From assembly GCA_036245525.1 (NCBI GenBank), contig BTPG01000003.1:156337507-156401506 (forward strand): a stretch of 64,000 nt of DNA. The letters are read 5' to 3'. The notes below the pieces were generated by a model, which ran no database searches, had not been told where the DNA came from, and saw only the letters and a program-made list of their open reading frames with translations. Position numbers and translations under genes: made by a program. This DNA comes from Semisulcospira habei. Taxonomy: Eukaryota > Mollusca > Gastropoda > Semisulcospiridae. Of this stretch, positions 10,791-23,309 are shown in pieces; positions within the stretch are counted from its first letter, which is position 1; each line of letters starts with the position of its first letter.

Positions 10791-10821
10791 GTACTGAACG
10801 TGAAGCCGTTAGATGATACAG
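10791..10821 (+). CDS. IL-17R-like micro-exon (31 nt)
   Basis: Acceptor TTTTTTTACAG precedes [10 protein letters not shown]; the donor is GTAACT. It starts in phase 0 and ends in phase 1, which fits the next exon. A (TC)n tract begins directly after the donor. It is the weakest exon of the chain because it is so short. Confidence 0.5.
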
Positions 10822-10839
10822 GTAACTCTCTCTCTCTCT

Positions 10840-10931
<92 letters not shown>

Positions 10932-13900
10932 CTCTCTCTCTCTAATTATTATTATTATTATTATTTTATTTTCATTCCTGGCACACACAGACCAGACACA
11001 TGCACACACCAGGCACGCACAGACCAGCTACAAGCACACACCAGGCACACAGACCAGACAGGCAGACACCAGGCACACACAGAACAGGCACAGGCACACA
11101 CCAGGCACACACAGACCAGGCGCAGGCACACACCAGGCACACAGACCAGGCACAGGCACACACAGACCAGACACATGCACACACACACAGACGGCCAGAC
11201 ACCGGCACACATCAGGCACAAACAAGCACAGACCAGCACACCGTACAGGCACACTCACTAATGTTATGCAGAGGCAGGCAATATAACGAGAAGAAAATGA
11301 CAAAAATTGTGACAACGATGTACCCGTTTGTTACAGATTGCCGACAACTTTTCATCACTGCTGTTACCACGAAAACGGACAGGCATGGCATAAAGGTCAA
11401 GATGAATCAAAGCACCTTGAGCGTGAATGTCCCTGCGAAAGTCTTGCGAAATTCACGTGACTCGGGTGAGGATGATCTGTTCAGTTGGTTTCATTACACT
11501 GCTGATATTATCAATGATTGTAATAAACTGCTATAAATGTATGTGCATGAATCTCGTTTCAACCTCGTTCAGTGCCGAGAAAATTCGAAAACCACACCCA
11601 GATGCAAGAGGTATAAATCCTCATGAGCTCCCGCCGTTGCGGGGGCTCATGCGGATCCGTCATATGCCTCTTGCTGACACCGCTTTGAATCCCAATGTTC
11701 CCGGGACCGCTAGGGTTTCCTGGTGTTGTATTAACCCTTATCATTCGGAATACACCAGTGTGTAAAATAAGTTTGACTAAAATAGTTCAAGGGTAGTGCC
11801 AGAATAGCTTGGCGCCTCAAGGCGCCAAGCTATTCTGGCACCACCCTTGAATTAAAGCCACTGGTCTATATCCTTATCTGTAAGTACTGTAAAGCAGCTT
11901 GCATACGGCAGTGCACAAATTTGAAGCTTTTAGCCTCAGTATGATATGGGTTAACGAAGATTGCAAAAACACAGTCTGCCTCTGCGTCTAAACTAGCACT
12001 GAACGGGTTAATCTTTGTTGTTGCTGTCGACGTCGTCGCTTGTTGTTTTGTTGTTGTTGATGTTGTTGAATTCGTCCACCTAACCCCCTCTCACCCCCAA
12101 ACCTTCTTTGATTTCTTTCGGCTGAAAACAAAAACTTATAAGTAGGGAAAAACACTGTCTCCTCGTTTTGTACTTTGACCAAACTAAATTTATGACCATT
12201 GGTCGATGATGCACAATTTTCTCCGCTGACAATGCTTTTTTTTTTTCCAACTTTCTTTGAAGTTTCTGGTTGTCAACCCTTTGGTCTCGTTTAGGCTGAA
12301 AAGTAGCATGTGAGACACGCTTGGCCCCACCAACGAAAATGTCTTCCCTTGAGAATAGTTATGGTAATTGATGCTAAGTGGCTATATGTCTTAGTATCTG
12401 GAAAGAGAAAAAAGCTACCGGTGCTCTGGGTAGACGTAGTGTTTACGTAGATTTATGATTCAGTCAGGGTGGATCCGTGATGCTGAATTATATGCTTGTT
12501 GTCTATAGCTTTTGTATTTAACTGACTTGTTGCACTCTTTGTTATTTATTTTTAGATATCGTTTTGCTGCTTACGACATTCATCGACACGCTGACTCCCC
12601 CCCCCCCCCCTCCCTGCGTCACGGTGTCCCGTTCCCTTCTCCCTCTCCGGCCCAAACCCCCACCCCCACCCCCACCCCCTTACCCTTCCTCCGCAGCCTC
12701 TTTCCTCCTGAACCTTTCATATCTCTCAATGGAGGCCTACAATAACTACGCGTGTTGGCTAAAACCTCGAGAAAAGGGAACACTATCCGACAGCAAGAAG
12801 CATAGATCCTATGCATTGAGTCTACGCCTCTTGCTGAGGCCACTTTGTCTCCATTTTCCGCTTTGGGCGGCTCAGGCTTGGGGCCTTTGCTGTTGAATTC
12901 AAGTTTTTAAAAAAGACTCTTATGATTTCAAAAACAGAGCCTGCGTCCGCGTGTAGTAGTGACGGGTTTCAAAAACGCCGGCAGTTTGGTTCGTGAGAGG
13001 GGATCTGCGCATTAGTGATAACCCAATATCAGCCGGGTGTGCGACTAACGGCGATCGTGCCGTCGCCGTCGGCTGCCGTTGGCCCGCGCACGGCTGTGCG
13101 CGGGTCAACGGCGGCCGGCGACGACGGCACGATGACCCTTATTGCTCATCGAAGGCGGGGTAGTGAATGTCATGGGTTCTGGGACGGAGAGGGGTCGGGT
13201 TGAAACACAAACTAAGACCCTAGTGAGGAAAAGAACTTCAGGCGGCACTGCGGGCCTACCGCGTCGGACGTCGGCCCATTTAGTGAACTTTTGCTTAATT
13301 GCTGGGTGTGGGTTTAACCAAGGAAAATAGAAACGTTGTAGAGTTGCTATATTTTTTCTTCCTTAACACACAATTTAAAAAATGCACCTGTTTACACGGC
13401 CCGAATAAAACCTCTGCACTCTGTATAGGCCGTCTGCAAACACTGACTGTGGACGCGCGTGACACTTGATCCGCTGCAGCAACCAAGGAACGCTTTGTTA
13501 TGTTGTTTTGTTATGCGGAGTCTTCCGAGGCGCACATCAGTATCCATCTATTTAAAAATGCTCAAGGCGCCGTAGGGATGGAAGCTGGAGCTTTGAAAGC
13601 CTGCTGCTACTAAGCGCTACTTTATGTGCAAACCTCCTACTATTAACGGTGCATGTGATATATTTCCATTTCACCGGCGCTACCGGGGCCTTCTCAGTCA
13701 TTTCGAATAGTGGTAATGGGATTTTTAACGTGCGCACTTGATGATGATGCGTGCTGTACACACGAAGGCGAGATAGGCAACCGTAAGCCGAGTCTGTACG
13801 TAAATTTGACTCGATGGGAATGAGGGAAAGTCCACATCCCATTCCTGCCCACCAGGGGATTCGAACCCGGGATCTTACGACTGCCAGCCGCAGTGTCTTA

Positions 13901-15191
13901 TCCACTAAGCTACGTCCCCATGATAATAGTTGCTTTAAGATAATAATTGAGGGAACTGTAAGATAAGATAAGAGATAAAATGTGGTTTATTGCTGCTTCG
14001 CGTCATGTTTATCACACAGTCACAACTGACACAGTAATTAACTGTTCTGGCGTGGGTATAACAATCGCTGGCATAGCACGTGTTAACCCATCATGTTTAA
14101 CCCCAAGGCCGCGTGCCCAAAATTTGGAGGTGTCATACCTTTCGACAATATACCAGTTTTGGGAAATGGATTGTCCATGATAATACAAGGGTAGTGCTAG
14201 ATCAGCTTGGCGCCTAGCCCTTGAACTATCAGGTTGATCCAGGCGACAAAGTCAACTGCTACAATAGAAATATTATAAGCCGTTTGACATCGGAGCGCAC
14301 ACTTCCTCAAAGAAAAACTTTTCTGTACCATTTTAACTCATTAGGGCCCGACACACCACAGCAAGATATGGATCGAGCATGATAGTTCAAGGGTGGTGCC
14401 AGAATGTCTTGGCGCCTGTAGGCGCCAAGCTATTCTGGCACCAACCTTGAACTATTATGCTCATCTGCCTCTAGAATTGTAATACAGTCCCCCTTCAGAG
14501 GGCAACTTCAAAATTTGGGGATTTCGGTTTTGGGGCAGAATGAGTTAAGAAAAATATCATTTAGTGCCAGTTGATCTAATATAGAATATTTTTGACTGAA
14601 GTTCTATGATTTGTCGATTTTGCTCTACAGCCGGTCAAAGATGAGGATTTCACCCAAAAGCCTACCGTATTGTTTGGAGCTCAGATGCGTTTACCTTTTA
14701 GGAACATTCAGAGTTGTTCATTTTTTAGGCTTATCATGTGATGCTAATCCATTTCCCTCGGCCTCTCTGAAGCCAACCTCTGATCAACACACGTCGGCGC
14801 GCACAAATAAAGACGGACACACGGCGCTTCCCGCCATTAGTACGCTCTGCCGGCCGGGTGGGATCGTAGTGTAGCGACAGGAATCCACCTCCTCAGTTCT
14901 ACACTAACCCACCCTCTGATCCACACACACTGGCACACATAAATCAAAGACGGTCACACGGCGATTCCCGCCATTCGTAACAATGAGCTCTGTGGTCTGG
15001 CCGGCGTAGCATAGCTATTCTGAAGAAAAATAATAGCACGAGCAGCGAAATGACTTCACTTCAATCTTCACGTCATGGCATCTATAAAATGATGCCGGCC
15101 ATGTCATAGACCTATAGTTATGGCATCAGTTTGAAGGACGGTCAAGATGTCAGCCTCAGGTCTATGCATTTGCAATGTCATGTGATACCCA

Positions 15192-15222
<31 letters not shown>

Positions 15223-18200
15223 AGGGGAGGGGAGGGGTTGTTTGCGTGTGTGGGCATGCGTGTGTGTAGTTGTGCGCGTGGTATAAGGTAGTGTCGTCTC
15301 AGTTAATTTTTAAGAACGTTTTCTTTCTAGGTGGCTATTAACATTACAGATGGTTGTGATGTCATATGTTATATGCGTGCACATACTCACTGTCATCGGT
15401 CGGTGTGTTCTAGTTGGTCAAATGTATTTATTTGTTTTATGTTCACATTTGTTGTTTTTACAGCTGTTTTACAAAAAATTCCGCTGCAAAAAACGTGCTC
15501 TAGCAAGGTTTACGTAGCTAGACGTGACGTCATTTTTATCTTGTTACTTCTTTGCCAGAATTTCTGCCCCGCACGCCAAAAACGTCATGTGCATGTTCCG
15601 GAATGCGCTCCGACCAGCCCCATTTCAAAGTCTACCGTATTTTTTAAATACGGTAGACAAAAATTTGGTGACAAGATAAGAACAAGCCATTTTCAATAGC
15701 CCCAAATAGAGCCCCGTCGGATTTCAATGTCGAGGTAAAGCATGCAGTCTTTATTAATTTATGCCTGCGCTGTTTCAGGTTTGAAACTGAACTTGCCGAA
15801 TTCAAGTGAAAATGGATCCTTCTTGTACTGGGCCTTCATATATCTGGGGCACATTTAGGGATGTAAAATCAGTCATTTCATGAAAAAAAATTCCGAATTT
15901 TTTACGACAATACAGCGAAACTGGCAGATTGTTTTAGTTTCTTAACAAAATTAAATCGCTTTAGGTCAACTGTCACTGAATGGTATTTAACTCATTCTAC
16001 CTCAAACACACCACAGCAAGATAAGGATCGACCATGATAGTTCAAGGGTGTTGCCAGAATAGCTTGGCGCCTATGGGCGCCAAGCTATTCTGGCATCACC
16101 CTTGAACTATCATGGTCGATTTGTGTCCCGCACCGCAATGCAGTCTTCAGAGGACAACGGCAAAATTTGGGGATTTCGGTGTTGGGGTAGAATGAGTTAA
16201 TCTAAGATTTGTATAGACAAGTGTTTCTTTGCGCAGATATTTGCGAAAAACGTTGTGCGCTCCAGTGTCAAACGACCTGTATATCTAGTGAATTCAGTCT
16301 GCAGCTGGCGCAGTATTGGGCAAGATAATTTTATGCAACGCACGCGGCACACACTTTCTCAGTCATGCACAAGTTTGTGGAGAAGGAGTTATCGCAAGGT
16401 TACAAGAGACCGACAGGGATGGGGTGATGGTAAAGAGGTGCAGGGGGGGGGGGGGTGAATGGAAGGTGGAAGAGGGAAGGGTAGACGAAGGTCGGTTTGA
16501 CCATATGAAGCAGTTTCTGACACGTGATATTGCCAGTATTGTAAAAGAAAACAAAAATGGATGGATAAAGTGGATTTAGCGTGGGTGCGTGCATGTGCCG
16601 GTATGACCTTGGGCGTAGGTGCGGGGGTGGGGGGGGGGTGGGGGGGGGAAGGGGGGGAAGCCGGTTGTGTGCGTCAGTAGATGGAGCGGTTGAGATCCGT
16701 GCCCAGAGGTGGAGGGGAGACGGGAAGGGGAAGGGGGTGTGGGACGGGAAGGGGAGGGGGGGGGGGGGTGAGAGTTGTTTATGAGTTTAAACGTCGGAGT
16801 GAAATTCCTTAATTCATATGCTGTCTTCTGAATACGATATTTCTGTTCAGGATCAAATGCAGACTTTAGATAAAAGAAAAGAAAAGGGGTGACTGCCATT
16901 GCTAATATTTTAGGAAGATTACAAAGTAAAGTAGGTAAAAGCACTGTCAGGGGAAAGAATTGTGCAGTATCGACCAATGATCATAGATCAAGTTTGATCG
17001 AGCACATCCCCCCAAAAAAAAAGATAGGAAAGAAGGGTGCGCTAAGTAAGTGACTGGAAGTAGTGAATATGGAAGCCCCCTCCCCCCCCCCCCCGAAGGG
17101 ATGGGGGTGGGGGTATCGCATATTCACTAGATTTCCAGCCCCTTGATGCATGCAAATTTAGATCTAGGTCCCCAAAGGGGGTCCAGATTGTTTAGCCCGT
17201 GTGGACAGCTGTTTCGATCTTGGCGACCTCGTCAGCACACCATTCGGCATTCACCATTCGGCATTCTGGTGGAACTTTACTGTGGTGTCTGCAAAGGTAT
17301 AAATTCCATGTCTGTAGATAGTTCATGGGTGGCACCAGAATAAAATAAATTAGCGCATTAAATAGGCGCTTTATCCCAATTGAAAATCGGCTCAAAGCGC
17401 CGCCGCGAACGGCTGAACCCAACAAGCACGCTCACGTGAATCACGCGCATTTACTCACACACTGTACATAAACACAGACCATTCACGTGGTGCTAAGCCG
17501 GGGCAAGCTCAAGCGAGCTACTGAAGTTTTGGAAACTCAAATCGTTTATATTTGAAATTTGATTACGTGGGCTGAACTTTATACCAAAGTCGTGGGGGAG
17601 GAAGACCCGGCGTACCCGGAGAAAGAATCCCTGACGGTCCGCCCGAATTAACGGGGACACTACTAGAGGAGGAAAGTCCTACGCCGAAACCCGGCCGGGT
17701 ATCGAACCTCGCACCTCTCGCAGTGGTGGCAGGCGCTTTTACCGCTGCGTCACGGACCGCCTATAAGCGCCAAGCTATTCTGGCACCACCCTATCATGAT
17801 ATATAAACTATCATGATCGATCCAAATCTGGTCATCACATTCAGCGCACAGCAGCGAAGGAGAGAGCACGGTCCACCGCTCTCTCCCACAGCAAGCCAGC
17901 AAGACACCAGTCAAGCGAGCCAGCCAAGCAAGCCAGCCAGCCTCATGGAGAAAGGACGCAAGCAGCGCAAAAAGACCAACAAGGAACAGGTGGAAGAATA
18001 CACCTCCACCTTCCCCCAAGTGCAGAGAAAACAGCCACCGGCCAGGCGGGAGACGAGGAGCTACAAGCCCCCTCTCTCCGCCCCGCCAATACGGCCGCAG
18101 GAGCAAGCACAGACTACGCGGGCATACTGGGAACAGGTGGGGGACTCACCCCCTCCCCCCCCCCCCAGGCGCCGCAGCAACCAACAACCAACTGAACGCC

Positions 18201-21200
18201 ACTGACAGTGGCAGACTTCGACCAAAAACTGAGAGAGTCATTTCACAAGTTTGCGCCACCTATACCACCAAGGGGATTATTCCCAAATATGGACGCATTC
18301 CAGGCTTCGACAGAGTGCGCCCACTAAGCCAAGACGAACAGGTGACAGTCATCAACAAAGAGGAAGCGGGCCCTGCCCGCCCCCAGTCACCACCACCACC
18401 ACCATCAGAACCAGAAGAGGAGCCCTCGTCGGAGCTCTCGTCTTGGGCCGATTCCCCATGCTCCCCACCGCCGGTCGACATTCCCGAATCACTAACTCGG
18501 GAGCGACCGGCATCGTCGGAGGAGGGGGCGACTCGGCTCAGGGGGGATAGACTTCGGGGAGCTGGTGCTCCTCCTACAAGACGCCGTCCCAGTCATAACG
18601 GCGATTGATGGCAGCCCGTACCACCGAGCACTAGTCGCAGCCCGGTGGCTGGTGCACTCGGGCGCCATCAAGGACCTAGAACCCCCCAAGACAAAGGACA
18701 CGGCCAGCCAGGCCACTGCCCTGTCAACCGAAACGGGGAGTCAAGCCACCACCGACTCCCCACAGACTGCCGAAAAAACAACCGGCACCACGCCACCAGA
18801 CACCCAGGACAAGGACACGGAGACAGAGGTCCCACCAGCACCAGAGAAGACCCTCCAGGACGCGGGTACGGACCCGCCCCCCCCCCCCCAACAACAACAA
18901 CCACCACCACAGGCGGGCAACGGACCGGCAGCCACCGGCCCAAGACAAAGAAGACGCCACCGACCGCCCAAGCACTTCAGGCAACAGCGCCCACCACTCC
19001 TCCTCACGCCACCACCGCACATGCGCCTGCCACCTCTCCATCGCCACCCACCCCGTCCATTCCAGCGCCCGACGCCCCGGCCGAGGATGAACTGGCCGCC
19101 ACCACCACCACCTAACCTCCCCGGACCCTACCACAACCGGCCACGGTTCCCCCGGCCGACACCACCACCACCGCCACCACTCCTGCAAGACCTTTTGGAG
19201 TGGCTGGCCTACCACCACCCACCTGAGCCTGGCGCTAGGCAACAGTCTCCCGGCCACACCACCGGCCTCCTCCGCCATCAACCACCCGGCCCCGGCAATA
19301 CTATCAGCCGATGAAGCGACGGAGCGACAGACAGACAGAGAGACGACCTGCGCCCCCCCCCCCTCCCCCCTGCCCCCCCCCCCCCCCCCCCCGGGCGAAA
19401 TCAGCGATAGCTGGAAGCCCCAGTCCCTTCCAAAATTCGACTTCGACTTCCAAATCTGGTTGAAGTGTCTCAGGTCTGAATGGGCATAAAGTTGGCTCTG
19501 GTACTCGTCGCCTTTTACTTCTACTTCCTTATTCTTACTTCGTGGGTAGAAACTGCACCATAATTTAACGTTGCGCAGTTTATGTAAATTGCATGATGTA
19601 ATTGTACGATGTAATTCCCACCCACGACGTGCGAATGCGAATATGAGCGTTATTTGTAGGAGATTGATTAGTTCGGGTTTAACGTCCACAGCACCGAGGT
19701 GATCATGGACGGCCCTGACGGGCGGGTTATGGGGGACAGGGAAATCTATTGCCTATGGAGTACGACCTGAACACTGATCAACTCAGGCGCACTCCAACTG
19801 TGCCACTTTGATTTACCAGGACCTTTCAACGGACATGCTATTGAACAAATCCGTTTTCCCCCTGGATTGTGAGTCCAGCTACCGGGCCGGGACGGGATTC
19901 GAACCCACGACCCGGCGATTCCCTTCGCTCTCCTGCTCCGACGTTTAACCGCCTGAGCTATTTCGGACTCTAGGTCGTGGTTAGAAACTGCACCACCGTA
20001 ATGTATCTGACGTTGTGCTGTCAACATAAACTATCTGGTGCCGTTCCTACCAACCGCGACCTACGGGCGAGTGTAAATTTACGCCTTTAGTTTATTTATT
20101 TATTTATTTTATTTTATTTTATTTTATTTTATTATCTACTTATTTATTTATGTATTTATTTTATTCTATTGTATTTATTTTATTTCATTTTATTTTTAAT
20201 AAACGGAAGTACGTTAATAAACAAAAGTACACGTATAATATGCTTGAACTGAGATGCTGAAGGCATTCATACGTATGGGGGACTCAATCGTACAAATAAA
20301 AACGCAGTTACATGCCAAAATGGAGCAGATTGGGTGTATTCCTACCCACGACGTGTATCGAAGAATCACCCTGTGGGTGTCGGTAGCGGTTTTAGTCGTG
20401 AATATTCCTGCTGGATTCATCGAGACTAAAACCGCTACCGACACCCACCGGGTACGGTATCACATCACACACCGCCGAAACTAGTGCAGGCAGGCAGGCA
20501 CAACAACCACCGGTGGCATCTTGTTGCGCCCCTTTCTCTGCCCTCGCGGACCTGTTTGCCCCCCGTTATCCAGTTAACCCTTTGCGTGTCGGTAGAGGTT
20601 TTAGGAATCATAGCGACGAAAACCGCTACCGACATGCAAAGGGTTAATTATTCGATGTCTGGTGTGCTAGAGGATTATAATTATGAAAACGTGAAGGTTA
20701 TGACTATGACAGGAGAAACTGAGAAGTAAAATGTACATGAAATTGGAGTCTGTTGAGTACATTCACTCATTCGCGACGTACCGCATGGGGATACGCGGCC
20801 AAAGGCCGCGTATCTCCATGCGGAACGTGGCGAATGAGTTGATGCAAGCTACTAAGCGTCTTAGCCACTATTAGTGTTACAGACAGGTCATGTGTGTACA
20901 GCCAGACAATACATCCATTCATCAATTCATCCATCCATCCACCCGTCTGTCCGTCCGTCCCTTCGTCCATCCGTCCATCCATCCATCTATCCATCCTCAG
21001 TCCATCCATCCATCCATCTATCCATCCTCAATAAAGTGACTGAGGATGGATAGATGGATCAATAGATGGATGGACGAAAGGACGGACGGACAGACGGGCC
21101 GATTGATGGATGGATGGATCAATCAAGCAAGCAAGCAAGCAATGAGTTAAAACAAAAGGGCGGACCTGTATGCAGTCAGAAATTGTGTGCATGCTGAAAG

Positions 21201-22144
21201 CGATGGGATAAGAGGTTGTGATAAAATGACATAGGCATCTCCGCCGCTCACATTTGTGAAAGCAACCTCAGTACCCCCTTCACCATAGCCCAGCAACCCC
21301 ACCCACCGTAGTCATCACAGCCGCTCTCGTTCGGGCGGGGCAGGGCAGGGCAGGGGGGGAGGGGGGAGGAGTTGGGGGAAAGGGTGCTTACACTCAACAA
21401 AGGTTTTCATTTTCCTCGTCTTTCAGTGTCCCTGATGCATAAAGCACATTAGAAGACGATCTTTTTTTTTTAAAGAGAGATAAGTGTTTACAGTTACAAG
21501 CTTAATGTCACAGCTAATCTTATTGACACGGCTGAAATTACCCCCCCCCCCCCCCCCCCCCACCCCCCCTTGTGTTTGCTGCCACCTGAATTGATTACTA
21601 ACCCTTTGGGTGTAGGTTGCGGTTTTTGTCGCAATAATTCCTGTAGGAATGCATGCAGCCATTTGTGCTTTCCACAAGAGGGTTATAAAAAAAAAGTATA
21701 AAAAAGATATATACAGAATTACAAGCTCGATGTCACAGTTATTCTTATTGACACGGTCGAAAGAAACATGAGTAGACATGAGGCGCTGGTGTTGCGCAAC
21801 AGACAAACCGACTTAACTCATTCAGCCCTGACGCACTACAGAAGGAGATGGGTCGACCATGATAATTCAAGGGCAGTGCCAGATTTGCTTGGCGCCTGTC
21901 GGCGCCAAGCTAATCTGGCACTGCACTTGAATTATCATGGTCGATCCATCTCCTGTAACTGGTGCATAGTCATTAGATGACGCCTCCCAAATTTGGGAAA
22001 TACGGCCGTCGGGCTGAATGAGGTAACACACCTACGCCAGATCGACCGAGGGACTAACTGATCACGCCAAAGTGATACCGGGACAGACGTGGGGATCATA
22101 TTGTCGTGGTTACAAAGGCGTGAAATTGCAAAAGGGGGGGGGGG

Positions 22145-22213
<69 letters not shown>

Positions 22214-22614
22214 GCTAAAAAAAGTACGCGTCTGTTAACCCATTACATCATGAGGCTGATTTTTTTTTTAATCTGCTTACTGTCCTATGAAAGCTGCAAT
22301 AACAGATTAGGAGATATATCAACCAGTTAGTTCAAGGGTGGTGCCAGGATAGTTTAGCGCCTCAGGCATTTAAGAGTTTGAAAACAGTTTTGAGCATCTT
22401 TTAACACACATTTGCCGCTAGCGAAAGAGAGTTGGCTCAGCGACTATAGTTCAAGGGCAGTGCCAGATTATCTTGGCGCCTTGGAAGGCGCCAAGCTAAT
22501 CTGGCACTGCCCTTGAACTATCAAAGCCGATTCATCTCTCACGATGGTTCGCAGATTCACAGCTGGAAGCCTCCAAAAGGTTTTGTTGATGCTGTGTGTC
22601 CGGTTGTTGTTGTT

Positions 22615-22708
<94 letters not shown>

Positions 22709-23047
22709 CTTTTTTATTGTGTTTTGTTTTGTTTTGTTGTTTCGGGGTGTGGGGAGGGAGGGGGTGGTGTCTCTGTACGTGTATACCGCCACCTCTTACA
22801 AGTGTTCTTCATTATACATGTGTTATTATTATTTTCTTTTCTTTTTTACATCGCAGGTTTCTATCTCAAGTTTTCCACAAAAAGCAGTATGAAACGCGAG
22901 AAGGCGAGGCATCGGACATGTTACAAAGTGTTAATAAACAAGGCAGACCAGAAGGTAGTTGCCGGTTGGGTGGGTGGGTGGGTTGGATGGTTGTTTTTTT
23001 CAGTCGGTCGCTCGGTCGACCGGTCAAGTTGGAGTGTTGGATGGTGA

Positions 23048-23109
<62 letters not shown>

Positions 23110-23161
23110 ATGTGTGCGTGCGTGTGTTTGTGCTTGCGTGAGTGCCTCTGTGTGTGTGTGT

Positions 23162-23197
<36 letters not shown>

Positions 23198-23258
23198 TGC
23201 GTGTGTGCATACACGCGCGTGTAATATTCAGATGACGATGATGTGCGTGTGTATGTGC

Positions 23259-23309
<51 letters not shown>

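Noticed and set aside
10650..11536. Long + frame with Ser/Leu and His/Thr/Gln repeats
   Set aside because: It is driven by (TC)n and the CA-rich minisatellite; only 10791-10821 and 11337-11465 were kept as exons.
13860..13920. Possible tRNA gene on the minus strand
   Set aside because: Box A and box B are good, but no paired acceptor stem closes the cloverleaf and a SINE body follows.
15331..15699. Sequence after TTTCTTTCTAG at 15330 as an extra receptor exon
   Set aside because: No donor keeps phase 1-1 with neighbours and the peptide is not ectodomain-like.
18724..19689. 321-codon minus-strand frame
   Set aside because: It is the antisense of the proline-rich + strand region, Gly/Trp-rich and without any recognisable block; likely a shadow.
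19880..19975. Possible tRNA gene on the minus strand
   Set aside because: Same reason; body matches other SINE copies.
19540..20060. GTAGAAACTGCACCA repeated at 19550 and 19983 as a target duplication of the SINE between them
   Set aside because: The copies are diverged and 75 bp long, far beyond a LINE-type target duplication; more likely an older duplication.
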